DNA of 64,000 nt from Marasmius tenuissimus. Its lineage: Eukaryota; Basidiomycota; Agaricomycetes; Agaricales; Marasmiaceae. Shown piece by piece: positions 45,600-58,013 of the stretch. The stretch lies in contig JAQOTA010000047.1 in assembly GCA_029532415.1 (NCBI GenBank), positions 434,001-498,000 of the forward strand. Reading direction: 5' to 3'. Position 1 is the first letter of the stretch; each line of letters begins with the position of its first letter. The notes under the pieces are model-generated. The model saw only the letters and a list, made by a program, of their open reading frames with translations, was not told the DNA's origin and did no database searches. The position numbers and the translations under genes were made by a program.

Positions 45600-47192
45600 T
45601 ATCAGTAATGCCACGCAGGGCGCATAGATGCCCATTTCCGTAATCGCCCCCTTTTCTCCTTGGTACCGTTTGCTTACAAAGTTATTGCTCGCTTCGCTCG
45701 CAATTGCTTTTCCTTGCCCGGTCGACTTTTGTTTGTAGTTATTTGGCGATGTCGTTTCAACATTTTCTTCTTTTGTGCTCACCGTCTTCGACGGCGAGCA
45801 GCTCACACAGTCCTCCATTTCTTCTCTAAAAAACCGTGTCAACTTGAAGCAAGACTACCCAATTACCCATGTATCAATTTACTAGATCTAAATCCAACTA
45901 TTTTTCAACCTTTTCACGCGTTTGATTCAACACTGCTTGTAAGGGAGGTTATGCAGTTATGCAGAGGGAGGTTAGTACAGTCTTGCGAAAGGAAAACATA
46001 CTGGGGATACCACTATTCGAGGTGAGTCTCTCTCCAATTCCAACCGCGTCCTCTCCCTCATGCCTGCTATTCACAGTGTCCTCCGCGAGAAACATCCATG
46101 CCGGAGCTGCGGAGCAGCTCTCCCTCGAGAAAGCAATACCGCGCAAGGGCAGACTTCTGACTGACAGAATCCTTTGCGTCGCGTGCTATCGTCAACAACG
46201 CACTCCGGACGATGGCAGAATCAGAATCTACATACCAGCATGAAAACAATGCCCAGGTTGCCAGATTCTCCAGCCTCTACATCTCTTTGCAAATACACGC
46301 GGCCGTAGCGACCATGATGAGTGCAGGACTTGTCGCAAGAATCGGGCGCCTTTATTAAAGAACTGCTCCCTCTGCAAAGAAACTAAATCGTTGCGCTCAT
46401 TCCCTGACGATCACGACACACCGTTCCCTGATCGTTGTAGGAAATGCCGAAAGAAAAGCAAGTGCACGCAATGCCGAAAAATAAAGCCGATCGATCTGAC
46501 CTTCCTTTCGCCGTATTGGTCAAATGCCCAACATACACCAGTCTTACACTCTGGAGAACTGGGCCACGCGACGGCGCACCTGAAGGTCATCCCATCATAC
46601 CCATCCCGGTTCTCAAACAATGCTTCGAATATGACACTTACCAATGTAGTCGCATGCAACTCCCCCTCAGGCTCGCTTGGGTGGTCCCAGTTCACAGGTC
46701 TCAAGGTCTCACGCTGGAGAAGGCATGGTTAAGGCTGGGGAAGCGGGAATTTTGCGTCGGGCTGACCTTTGTGGCGTTGTCACAGGTGAAAGAGCTCAGT
46801 GGTTTGATGATTCTAGACAGCTTTGACCACACATGAGTCAGAAATCTCGATGGTGCGACTCTAACGGAGCGCAGGGACGACTTTGGGAGGAGATATCCAG
46901 CCATGTAGTTTTCCTTAGTTGAAGATCTTGATTGGACTTTGTTACTCATAATCTCAGGATCGAGAGAGGTGCTACGCACTCGGTCTCAATGCTCTCGAAT
47001 ATCAAGCCAGCGTTCACCAATACTAGCACTTCGGAGCGAGCATATCTGGGCCGCTTGCGGTGTATATTCCAAAAACAAAAACAGGTCCGCCGGGGTGCAG
47101 GGGCGGAGCCCCGCCTAGCTCAGGTGAAGGACAGGAGCACAAGGACCGAGCGCAGCGAGCTGTCCGGTGCGTATGCCCGGAACCTTAGCTAG
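45540..47192 (+). mobile_element. Helitron fragment with internal deletion
   Basis: The 3' end is typical: a GC-rich palindromic stretch (ACCGAGCGCAGCGAGC near 47143) and the terminal CTAG followed by T at 47189-47193. The interior carries cysteine-rich zinc-finger-like coding text (about 46250-46490) fused to the C-terminal end of a Pif1-like helicase (46444-46836). The Rep domain and most of the helicase are missing. The 5' end lies near 45540-45550, but an exact TC terminus with host A/T could not be fixed. Confidence 0.7.
46250..46836 (+). pseudogene. Helitron helicase remnant
   Basis: 46250-46490 gives repeated CxxC pairs (CPGC, CRTC, CSLC, CRKC, CTQC), like the zinc-finger region of fungal Helitron proteins. 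In another frame, 46490-46836 gives SDLPFAVLVKCPTY, QLPLRLAWVVPVHRSQGLTL and GLTFVALSQVKELSGLMI, the last motifs of the Pif1-type helicase. The catalytic Walker motifs and the HUH nuclease are absent and the two parts are out of frame, so no activity is expected. Confidence 0.75.
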
Positions 47193-47549
47193 TATACCTT
47201 CTATGTACATCGATCAGAATCTCCAAACCGATCCGACTTATGATCATTAGCGTGACGTCTATCAGTACTCTTCCAAGACCGCCGAAGCAGTGGGCACTGA
47301 AGTAGGCGCGCACAGACCTGTCGTTGTAGCGGTGATGGGCCTCCTTCCCAGTACACCGCACTTCACTCCTTTTTGAACTCACAAAACCATCTCTACTTTC
47401 ACTTACCCTGCAAGCAGACTCGTGCAAATCATGGAAACTCTATCAACCCCCTTCAATCCAAGCGGCTTCCTGGAAAGTGCTCAGACAAGTGTCGAATAGA
47501 GGAATCGTTATCCAGCATTGGGACAGACCGTAGATGTATATGATCTAGG

Positions 47550-49497
47550 TGCGATCTAAACAGCTGAACTACCCGCTTCTTTGCTCATTCCGGCGTGTAG
47601 GTCGTCGTCGTGCACTCCGCTCTCCCGTCGGATGCCACAACCAGACTATACACCACCTTCATCTACCCGGAACATCCCCCATTATGTGGAACCACCAGGC
47701 TCGAGCGGCCGCAAGGTCGAGATATCTACGATGCCCAAGCTCTTATAACACTCGACCATATGGATCCACTCCAGCTAGTCGAAAAGACGGAACTTCCAAC
47801 GATCCCAGGTCATTCCGACTCTTTCCAACCCCATCAAATCCACTCGAATCCACTACACACGTCCTACTACCTGGAGCCACACCAACAGAAAGGTTAAAAA
47901 GCACCCTGCGAGAGGATTTTGTTACAAGCATCATGTTTTCATAAACAACTTTGGCTTCCACAAGTGCGTGTTTCGACATTCGGTTGTCTGTTCGTCACTC
48001 AACAACGTGTTCCAGCCACGTCGCACACCACGTCCTAGCGGCTTGGGCTCTAGGTGCTTCCGAAGATTTAATACAGGCCGCCTACGATGTTGACTCGGAG
48101 ACCCAACGAGCAGCGTTCGAATCGCCTGGGAGGATTACAAAGGATAATTTCAGGGAGCACCTTGGTAACGAAAAGTCCGTTCTTCCTTGTCACTCCGTCC
48201 TGGTAGAAAGCATATACTAAACTCTGTCTCTACCAATAGGTTTTACAGTGCATATCTGGAGTACTTTGTCGATCAACTCCAACGCACGGAAGCAAGGAGT
48301 GTGCTTGAAGAACACGTTTTCTCCCTGGGCTTCAACTTTGACGGAGAGGACCGGAATGCGAGTTCAAGGCAGCCGGGGATGCTGAGCCGATTTCTGGATT
48401 CGCTCATCCATCCGCTGATTCATACGGGTTATGGGTTCGAGTTTGGGCTACCGGGTGTCATAGCTGAAGGTGCGTGGGTCATTTCCGACTCGCCTGGAAG
48501 GCAATTTCTAGTTGTCGGGTTTTGTTCGGGATAGTATGGGTTCGAGTTTGGGCTACCAGGCGTCACAGCTGAAGGTGCGTGGGTCATTTTCGACTCGCCT
48601 GGAAGGCAATTTCTAATTGTCGGGTTTTGTTCCCGCTCTCAGGTCTCGCTCAAACAGCTGTTCATCAACCCACCTGCTCTCTTCTCCGTCTCCCCTTCCG
48701 CCGTCTCCAGCTCTTCTCCAATGCACGCTTTCACAGTCCTCGCTCAAATGATGGACAATCCGACCATCAAACCGACGCGGCACCCCCACCACAAGATGTA
48801 CCAAACCACAATTAGTCGATACGCCGACGCCATCCTCGAATACGCAGACAAATGGGCTCAGTTCGACTCATCCGATCCAGAAGCCGTGGAGCAAAAGGTC
48901 GACGAACTACGTTGGACGAACACTCTACTATCCACGATACCGGGTTATCACACGCGAGGTCAAGGCAGAGGGAAACAGTTCAACGCCGATTTCTACTCGT
49001 ACGTCAACCCATTGTGGAATGCATATACGCTTGTCTAACCATACGTTTCATTCGTTTACCCCAGGATGCACCTCGTAACCTCATCCCTCTTCGTCCTTCC
49101 ATTACTCGCAGCGCTCTCCCCCAAGAACAAGATGCTCCTCCTCAGGACTTATTTCTCTGTGAGCCTCGTTTGGTGGCTCGCGCGAGGGAAAACGTCCAAT
49201 CTCGATATCGAGGGGCTCTACGCTGCCAACCCTCATCCACCATCCGACAAGTGGCCCGAGCTCATTCGGCACGCTGTTTCGCACCCCGACGACCACCTCG
49301 TTAAGGTTCAACGCGCCATGTCTCATTATTCGTTCCTCTACGGGTCGAGACAGTCGGGAGCATTCGAAGGAACGGGGTTGAAGGGTGCGGAGAGGCTGGA
49401 CGGGACGATTTTCTTGAGAGCTGCGTTGTTGACGAGTGAGAGGGTTGAGAAAGGAAAGAGTGTGATGGAGTATTGGGATCGGAATGGGGCATTCTAG
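47550..49497 (+). CDS. Questin oxidase-like (AflY family) protein, possibly frameshifted
   Basis: Family members include AflY and GedK-type enzymes, which perform Baeyer-Villiger-like oxidation of anthraquinones; mushroom homologues have no proven substrate. Well-supported exons: to 47963 (LPGAT, FGFH), 48016-48174 (HVAHHVLAAWALGASEDLIQ), 48241-48469 (FLDSLIHPLIHTGYGFEFG), 48643-49006 or so (HAFTVLAQMMDN, WTNTLLSTIPGY) and about 49064-49497 (HLVTSSLFVLPLLAAL, then SHYSFLYGS to the stop). The His-rich segments and 'HPLIHxGYGxEF' are family signatures. Two frame changes remain that splicing did not remove: near 47930 (2 nt too many) and near 48670. The 5' start is not certain. Either sequencing errors or early decay would explain this. 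Confidence 0.65.
48430..48642 (+). repeat. 105-bp tandem duplication across an exon-intron junction
   Basis: 48430-48534 and 48535-48642 repeat the exon end (YGFEFGLPG), its 5' splice site (GAAG/GTGCGTGGG) and most of the intron. Only the second copy has a 3' splice site (CCCGCTCTCAG). Using the first donor makes a 173-nt intron that swallows the duplicate; using the second donor adds a stop. Confidence 0.85.
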
Positions 49498-50290
49498 CTA
49501 TCTTCTTTCGAGCATAACTTCCCGTGTAAGGTCGAGAGCTGAATAGAGGGCAGGTGCCAGACTTCACAAACCCAATTCACAACACCCAGGGCCTGTTCCT
49601 ACGGTCATTCAGCTTGTTTCTTCGGACCCGGATTCAACGCCATCAGCGTTCTCCTATCTGTTTACGCGCCCTCGTTCCCCCAACTCAATCTTAGTTCGAT
49701 TCAGCTGCACTACCCGAGTTGCGTAACTCCGGGATCCTTCTCATCCTCAACAAAGGCTCAAACGTCGGTCCAAGCCCTTAGACGTCTTCTTATGCGGTCG
49801 TGCCTGTGATCTCCTCACGCTTGCTCTTGTTCCCGAGATAAGACAGAAAGAGAAAATCTCATTGGTTATGGTTCTCCCTCATAGGAACGTGCAGGAAAAG
49901 ATATCTATCCCTCGAAGGGGAACTCATCGTCAGGGAACCAGACACAGATTTCGCTCGCTCTCGTAGACGAAAAGTGCATCGAGGACGATGAAGGAGCTAT
50001 TGTCAGGTGGTCTTTACTCGCAGGACTTGTCTTGGTCTTCTTCTTCTTCGAGTGCATATTTATCTCGAGAATTGGAATGACACCGACTGCCTGCGTTTCT
50101 GCGAAAGTGGTGCCTGAACGGGTGTTCGTATTGAGTGAGGAACTGTATACTGGATTTGAGAATCTATTAGAAGCCTCTATGTACCTTTGAGGAATGATAA
50201 ATATACGACTACAAGATTGAAATGTGTTCGCTAAAAATACAATTGGCAATAATCCGAAGCAATTGAAGGAGCTGTTCCAAGGTGGGGGTC
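49498..50290. other. Intergenic stretch, no supported gene
   Basis: Convergent gap between the questin-oxidase-like gene and the first 7-TM gene. A minus-strand frame at 49905-50249 has no motif and probably reflects the 3' untranslated part of the 7-TM gene. Confidence 0.4.
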
Positions 50291-51727
50291 TCAGGCCTTT
50301 ATTGAGTCGCCACTATCGATGGTGACGTCGGTAGTAGATCTCTGCCTGCTCAAGCCAGGTCCCAGATGAGAGCTGCTGACTTCTAGGATAGACCCTAATG
50401 AATAAGTCTGCGTCTCCCCCACCTCCGTGAACTGTGATCCTATCGTTGACATTGATGTGCTAGTAATCGTTCCCAAGTCTCGGCTGGTCGCGTAATAGAT
50501 AGGATCTTCGCCGCTGTTATACTCCCCCTCGTCTTCATCCAGCCCCAAGGATTGCTCCTCGCTCTCACCTACGCGTGCTTTTCGGCGACGACGCGTCCGG
50601 GATAGAAGCTTCGATAACACGGTGAAGACGACGAGGGCGCTACATCCCATCACGGATATGGCAACCTTTTATTCAGAGGATAAGAATCACTTTGACTGTC
50701 AAGATCTGGGATGTGAAGCGTACCTCCAAGTGAATAGAATACAAAAGTCCGTCGGCGTATCCCTCGATGGTGAACGCTATTTGCAAGTAAACTACGATAA
50801 GTCCCAAGACGTTGCTTGCGAGCAGTATCACAACAAGTCGGCGGTCGGATGCTCGCAGGGTCGTTGAGTTTCTCCACAAGACATAGAGTGGTAGTATCAC
50901 GAGCATCAGAGTCGATATTCCGTCGGCTGTAAGTGAATAAAAGATTTGAGGCACTACCGACCGTTTGAAGTTCACACAACGTACTAATCATCTGACAGGC
51001 CGCCACTATGCACAGTTTCCATGCAGGCCAACTGGTATGTCCCCGAAGAAAAGCCAAAGTGACCTCTTGATATATCATCGTTATGGACCACATCATGAAG
51101 CACCCCCCTGCTAACATGATCGCGGCAGTTCTCGCTTGACTTGGGGGAAGTATACGGGCCATGGCAAGCGACAGAGATATCCGGGATGTCCTTCAAACAT
51201 GATAGACGCGTCAGTACAATACTAGAGGGACTGGTCGGTCGTACGCACCACACAGCGGAAATACCGAGACCAGTTAAGGCAGCCGATACAACTCCACGTC
51301 TCTTCGCGTACGCAGAAGGGTCTGTGGTCGATTTCTCCGCCTGGACTGCACACATCGTTTCACCAACAGATAAAGACCCCGAAATCAGGTCAGAAATCTC
51401 TACGACCGCCGGTAAGAGGTCGGTAGTTACTCACCCAACTCCCAGCGCACCCAACACATTGCCAAAAAGGCCACAACCAGCAAAGCAGAAAGCCCAGCGA
51501 ATCCATCATCCCAGGAGAGCCGCTTGATGCGCGTACGACGTGCAAGACGGAGAATCGTAAAGAAGACGGCCAGAGAGTGCAAGCATGTCAAGAAGACTAT
51601 CAATTGAGCATAGAAGATATCAGCGATCAACTTTGCAAATTAATCCGGACGAATAACACTCACTTCCTTCATGAGTCGCAGGAAGGTCGAGGACATCTGT
51701 CGACTGAGAAGAGTCCTGGGAGTCCAT
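50291..51727 (-). CDS. SAT4/PTH11-like 7-TM membrane protein (array member A)
   Basis: Exons run from an ATG at 51727 (VLDLPATHEG) through about 51630-51435, 51350-51245, 51200-51005, 50950-50725 and 50660-50291. Hydrophobic segments total about seven. RRTRIKRLSWDDGFAG after the second helix matches the 'lsWDDy' mark of the fungal rhodopsin-like (SAT4/PTH11-type) group. ARILPPSQAR opens another helix region. The cytoplasmic tail is basic and then acidic, with GEYNSGEDPI shared by all array members. PTH11 itself is a plasma-membrane receptor for surface cues in ascomycetes; a sensing role here is inference. Donor and acceptor positions were judged by eye and may be off by a few bases. Confidence 0.65.
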
Positions 51728-52980
51728 GAGTTTCAGGAGCTGCGCGACGACGACTTGAAGTTATGGGCACACTCGGTCTTAAATCTGTTTCGTTTTGAAT
51801 TGGGTGGAAGGAGCAGGGTCGTAGACTCTTGATGGTAATGGTGCTCAGGGACGGATACGCACTAAAAATCCCCATTCAATTCGCCTTTCTCGCGGTACCA
51901 GTGAATCAGCAACATATATTCTAAACCATTTACTTGGCCTAAAAGACACTTGAAATCATTAGTAGTCAACTACCACCGCAACTGAAGGTGCTCACTTGGC
52001 GTGGAGCAGCCATTCGTAGCTGTATCCGAGTCGTAGTGAGAGACATGAAACTTGAAACCACAAGAACGTCCGGTGGTTCCAAAGTTTCGGTACTGACAAG
52101 AAGCATTCCAGGGTCGTTCCATGGTCCCTCGTCTGGCTGAGTGTGAAATCTGGTTCATCCGACACATATGGACTGTATCATTTCGAGGTCCTTTTGGAGT
52201 GTTCGACAACTTCGGGGGTCTTGGCTGCAGAATAGACTGGCCATCTTTCTCCCGCGTCATGATCGGCTACGCCTTTCTCTTGACCATGATGGCGAAGCGA
52301 TGGGGACGTGTTATTCATGGGATTCGCTGAATAATGTGCACTGCTATCCGATGGATATCATTCACGGTAGTTTTACTGACGGTTGCCAAAGGCCGTTTGC
52401 CTGCAGCAACGGGTCCTTATGTTGTAACTGCCATTTTTCTTGCGTGCCAACCGCCCCACAAGATAAGATGATGGAGGCGATAAAGAGAGATGAGTCAGCC
52501 TCCGACGGGCACACAATGACACGCCCACAACCGTCCTCAACCACCCACAACCACCCATAAAGATCAGCTCAACAGTCGTGTTGAATTTGCCAGGTATCTT
52601 GATCCTATCTAGTATCTACACAAGTGGTACAGCATATATGAAATAAGTTACAGAGCTAAAAGGCTGGTAATCTAAGGACCAAGCCTCAACGGTCGCGCAA
52701 TATATAGAGTAACTGGTAATCATCGGGCTGGTAATAGCAGCCGGGGGCCAGCCCGGGGACGAGAAGGAGTTAGGTAGTAAGGGCGTCTACTCAAATCCGA
52801 GTTCTACTGATTACTCAACTAAACCGCTCGCGACATCGGACCTCCCCGTGAGAGCCAAGTTCATTCCGGGAAACGACTCTAACATCCAGATGCTGTCATC
52901 TCAGGCTTCCCGGTTTCGAACATGAACTTTGCTCATCCGCCTCCCGCTCCGAGGAAGATGCACCCAAGCTCCTACTGGAC
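51728..52980. other. Intergenic stretch, no supported gene
   Basis: Frames at 51970-52260 (minus) and 52121-52560 (plus) overlap and lack motifs. A Pro/His-coding ACC-rich tract sits near 52530-52560. Upstream region of array member A and downstream region of member B. Confidence 0.4.
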
Positions 52981-54691
52981 TCATTGCCAACGGAATGCAT
53001 ATTTCCCCGAATCCCCCCCCATCTCAATGGACTGGGGGTGTGAAAGCTGAGTAGAGATCGTTGTGAACGTGAAAGGTTGTGTACGAGTCTGGGTCGCTGC
53101 CCCAAGGCCAATCGTACGCTCCCCGCTGTTGTAATACCGGCCTTCTTCGGAGTCTCCAAACGTGTGGGCAGTTTCATTTCGCTTCCTCCTAAACAGCAGC
53201 CGAAACAACGCCGTGATGACAACGAGAAAGTTGCACATCATGACAGACATCGCGGTCTACCGAACGCCACTATTTCATCGGCTGTACTGGAAGACAACGA
53301 GCACGACGAACCTCCAAGGTGAATGAATACCATATACCCTTCGGGTGGCCGTTGAAACTGAACGCCGTCATGGTGCAACTGAGTATTAGCGCTAACAGAG
53401 AGCTTGCTGACAGCACCAGGATGAGACGTCGCTCGGCAGTAGGAAGAGATGAGCTGTTCCACAGAGCGTAGCGGGGTAAAACGACGATCGCGAGAGATGA
53501 CAAAATGTCCGCTAAGAACGACCAAACTTGTCAGACATTGTTGGCGATTCACAAAACGGGGTTGATCAACAACGCACTGGTAATTTGTGGAACCACAAGC
53601 AACCATCTACTCGCCATAGGGTACCAAACCCAGTGATGACTCATGATGTTTTTGAAAACCACCAGCACGTACGCCAAAATGGCGACGCCTAATACGGAGC
53701 ATCCTATCGCCAGTCCCACCGCTACTTTCTTGAGACGACCCGGGGGAAGGATCCGTACTATAGAGAGCGATATGGATATCCGGGAGGACCTGGATGGGTC
53801 GTGATCAGTTTTAATTTCTCCGGTAGGATATAAAATTCGCATTTAAAGGCGTACATACCAGATACTGCAGATGCTCAAGGCACTCATGGCCAAAGCGTAC
53901 GTCTGATACTTCTCTGTGTAGACGGAGGCATCCATGGTAAGTCGTCTCGCCTGAACTACAGAGGGTATACTGGTTTTTGCATAATAGCGTGAACACGCGA
54001 AGAAAATATTTCGCCTTACGCGACCCGGTCCGACACTCCAGCCGCTGTGGCAACACGGAGATTTGACCTCCGTCGGGATATCCCGCAGTGGCTTTGACCT
54101 TCTCTGACTGGATTGTGTACCATTGAAGCCCACAAGTAGGATTATTTACCCTCTTCTGGAATGTGTCAACTGGCTCAGGCTTGCCTGGGGTCAGTATTGT
54201 GGATGGAAGTAAGAAAGCTCGCTCGAAGCTCAATCTTGCAGGTCTCTCAAACCAACGGCAGCCCATACTACCCCACCGGCAGTATGAGCGCTCCGAGGAG
54301 CCCGACGTGAAATAAAAAAAATTGCGTGTTCACGCTATTATGCAAAACCCAGTAAATGAATCAAAAGTCGGACCATGGCGGCGAGGCACTCACAATCCCA
54401 CCAAACCCAATTTAACGCTGCAAATACTACGAGCGCGGCAGCGGCGAAAGTAGCCAAGGCATCATCCCAAGATAGTCGGCGAATGCGAATGCGACAGACT
54501 AGTCGAAAGATCGTCAATAAAACAGCCAGTGAATAGACACAAGTGATGAAAACTATGGGACGTTCCGTGACGGAGAAGCATCAGGAAACCTGGTCAAGAT
54601 GTCGAGTAGTTGAATGAGACAAACCTCGTTCTACTAACGTGGGAAGATCGAGTACGTCGGGTTGAGCAGGCCCAGATCGTTCAGAGCTCAT
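52981..54691 (-). CDS. SAT4/PTH11-like 7-TM membrane protein (array member B)
   Basis: The first exon at 54691 starts like member A (DVLDLPTLVER). The next contains SLAVLLTIFRLV and IRIRRLSWDDALATFAAAAL. MDASVYTEKYQTYALAMSAL lies near 53930-53870 and SLSIVRILPPGRLKKVA near 53780-53720. Two helices (LVVIVLPRY-type and LILVLSASSLLALI) follow at 53500-53380. The tail has RYYNSGERTIGLG and ends at 52981. The exon order equals that of member A. Some exon joins (53300-53230) are uncertain, and I cannot exclude a small lesion. It is transcribed in the same direction as its neighbours, so the array arose by tandem duplication. Confidence 0.6.
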
Positions 54692-55730
54692 TGACAGGGC
54701 CACTGGCAGTAGAGGCACCTGTGAGAGGGTGATCACCAAGACCCTCCCGCCTCGAGAGTCCACCTGTATATTTATCAGGCTGGAGGATAACGAGAAAGTG
54801 CACGGCCCAGGGTTCTTCATGAATCCTGACGTACAAGCCGCTCGACGGTTACTGTCTTCATGCATAGATGATAGGGATTGAAAGACTCAGGTCCATGGGA
54901 GGTGAGTGTCGTCGAAAGGAGCCATATGTGGATGCTGAGTTTGTTCCGCGCAAAGTGACAACAATGAATACACACGCAAACCAGTGACAGTTACACCGCT
55001 GCTTTGTCGGGATACGTGGGACCATGGCGAGCACCCTGAACGCCACTGGCTCGCGATCGACACTGTGGGTAGCGGGCAATAAACAGGTCAAAACGATTAT
55101 ATCGCAGGGCACCCACCGTACGCATAAATATGAACATTGAATGGCTGGAGCCTTCAGTCTGATACAAAAAAATAAACGAATGTCTGAGAACATTTCGAGT
55201 ACAACGAAGAACGCCATACTAAAGAAGACCCGGTCCATAATTCATCCCTGTACTGGGGTGTGCCATTGGGACTAAAGGAAGCGCCTGGAGACACCAAGTT
55301 GAGTGAGTGCATCAACATGATTTGTGTTTTTTTTTGGGACAAATGCCCCGCAGAGTCCGCTGTTCGTGATGCACCGTTGAGAGTGCCAAGACGACGGTCG
55401 CTCGATGAAATCCATCGAAGTACACTCTTGGTGACGATGAGGGTATGGCCGGTGGAGCCGTCCTAACTGAGTCATGTAGGATAAACCACTTTGGCTAGGC
55501 AGCAGTATCACCACGCGTCCTGGTAATGAACCTCGACGGACAGGACACATGTACCTTGAACCATTCATCTTGAGATGTGCCTGTTCCTATCTAATACAGG
55601 GACCTCTTGCCATTTAATCCTCACGTATCAGAAAGGTCAGATCTGGAATATAGATTGACGACTCACATACCTGCAGCTAGAAACTACCACTCTCTTGAAC
55701 CACGAGCCCCTCCGCGATGAACGTCTTTAG
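54692..55730. other. No supported gene
   Basis: Minus-strand frames at 54858-55238 and 55154-55342 contain hydrophobic stretches (FFSMAFFVVLEMF; SSLYSKCSQTFVYFFV) and might be relics of another membrane-protein gene, but no start, tail motif or exon chain could be assembled. Confidence 0.3.
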
Positions 55731-57385
55731 CTAATTCATTGCACTCTCGTCCTCAACATCGAAATCGTCGTCCCCCATTTGTAACGTTATCTTACGAAGA
55801 CGGAATGCTTGTTTCTGATCAACATTCCGACGAGAGGAGAGGAGGTCGACAAGTGTTCTTTTGGTCCAGCGCCTTGGTCCAGTCAAGATCATTTCCTCGA
55901 GGTGGGGTAGTAAGACTGTCAGGCCCTGTACGGCCTGAATGTCACTCTGCTCAGTCTTCACTACTTGAAACTGAGTCAAAACTGTGTCGGAAATACCCAG
56001 ATAATGCCCCGTTACCGAGTTCCAGGGTCCGCCGATTGACAGCACCCGGAGGTTATGTATTTCGGGAACGTTGAGGAGGTCGATGAGGAGCTCGTCGGCA
56101 GCACCATCCAGCGCGAGGGTATTGAGACTACAGGACGAACGTCTGAGTAACCTCGCGATGCTTGATGTCGTACGCTCGAATACGACAGGACTGGCCTTTA
56201 GTGCTCGCAACGCGGGCAAAGTTACCGAGTCCAATAAAGCCGCAATTGACTCGGGTGATGAGGCTGATGTGAGGGTAAGAGAATGAAGGTGGACAAAAGT
56301 CATGGGTGTGGCTGCCGAGGTGATATCGTGCGAGAAACTAAATGACTGTAGATTGCATTTGAGAAGACTCGTCATTAGAGGGAAGATTGTATGGAGGTTG
56401 GGCCATGCGATGTAGAATGTGTTCTGATGGCTACCGCTCTCTAGGGTAAAGTGGAAGATTCGATCCCAAGGGAGTTATGTGCTGAGGCGGGCCATGATAT
56501 CACGGTCCCCAGAGACGACAACATCGCGTAGGCTAGGTGCATCCTGAAAGAGGGAAAATACGATGCCTCTTCCAACCAATTATCCGCAGAGAAATGAAGA
56601 CGAAGGCTTGACAAGGCGGAGAAGGATGGGTTATGCAGTGCTAATCTTTGAAGTCCTTCAATGCCAGCAACAATCGTCACATCCTTCCAACGACTACAGA
56701 TAGACCCCAAGAGAAACATGACCTCCTGCGAATTGCAGAAGTCTTCGTCCCAAGATACCGTAAGTGGTCTATCGCCAGAGCGTTCCAACACGAGGGAAAG
56801 ACACTTCTCCACAGACGTGGATTGTATTGACTCCATTCCAAAATCGCCATGCCAGTTGACGCTAATCACGGTCCAAAGGTTGGATAGCGAAAAGACCAGG
56901 CCTCTCCACCTCCTACACACTTGGCTGAGTGTCCATGGACACCCTTTGACGTTGAGCATCGACAACGAGCCATGAACAAGGCCGCTGGGACCCTTCCTCT
57001 GCATTCTCGTGTCCTCTTCCGCACATAAACCAAAGATCACTGCAAGAAGCTCGTTCGGCATTCGGCGGATGGGATGAACGGCTGATTTGTAGGTCCATAG
57101 ACGTGCTTCGACCTGTCGTTTCTTATCTTTGAGTATCTCCGTACTGGCTCGGAGTCGCGCAGTCTGGGATACAAGTACTGCCAGAATCCGTGTGAGCTCG
57201 ACGCGTTCGGTCTCGAGTGGGCTCAAGTCTGATAATGAAGGAGGGTTATTGGATTTGGAGAATGTATCGGTAAGACCAGACGACTGAGGGACTCGCTCGC
57301 TCGCGTTTTCGTCGACGATATAACCGCAGCGGTTGCAGCTGTAGAGTATGGTGCCAAAGTCTGCTGTCTGGCATTTAGAAGTCAT
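55731..57385 (-). pseudogene. F-box protein pseudogene with two lesions
   Basis: From an ATG at 57385 the frame gives CNRCG, a coiled-coil 'LETERVELTRILAVLV' region (about residues 60-110), the F-box RRMPNELLAVIFGLC (about 115-130) and WTLSQVCRRWR, then leucine-rich text to about 56570. There a single base is missing: the next frame continues FQDAPSLRDVVVSGDRDIM. A TAA stop at 56475-56477 follows, then LPWDRIFHFTLES and the rest of a leucine-rich C-terminal half to 55731. Without these lesions the length would be about 550 aa, normal for Agaricomycete F-box proteins, which choose SCF ubiquitin-ligase targets. No intron explains either break, so it is probably dead, unless the assembly has errors. 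Confidence 0.75.
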
Positions 57386-58013
57386 TCTGGAGCTATTAGG
57401 TTTCAGAGTCACTGGGACTCAACGCACCATCGTCGACCACGGAATGTTATACAAGCCAATGTAGCCCAATGCGAACGCTTTGAAAACGGTATCTGTGACC
57501 CGATTTGTTTGAGCTAGGGTGAAGGAGAGGGAGAATGCGATCCAGTGTGATAGAGGAAATGAGGAAGGTCGAAGAAGAGAAGCAAGATTGAACGTTGCTG
57601 AATGTTCGTTGGATCTGAATCATGATGACAAGTCATTTCCGGACCGCTGAAGACCGCGACCCTTGCCTCTCTGAGCCGTCGGATTTGTCATTTGTGTTAT
57701 GTCAACTCGGTCCTTCACTTGCTGACCCACCATAATAAGCATTCAGAAAGGTAAACTGCTCTGAGTAGATGGAGCGATTTGAGCTAACGATACAAAGGAT
57801 AGGCCGCACTTGATAGCTGCACATACCCCGGAAAGGAGTGTGAAAAGTCCAAAAAATAACAATAAAATACCAAGTTACCCGGCGCCATCAGCGCACCGAC
57901 CCTCTCTCCTCGACAGACTTCGTTACCGTGACCCTCGTGAGGCGGTCTTATCCCCCTCTGCAACCTCTGTATTAAGCTTGGGTGTGCGTGGAGCTGGTGG
58001 AGCTCAACATAGC
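57386..58013. other. Intergenic stretch, no supported gene
   Basis: Promoter side of the F-box pseudogene and 3' side of array member C. Frames at 57784-58061 overlap on both strands and lack motifs. Confidence 0.4.

Noticed and set aside
55154..55238. Another 7-TM array member between B and the F-box pseudogene
   Set aside because: Hydrophobic stretches exist, but the WDD loop, LPP helix and YNSGE tail are all missing.
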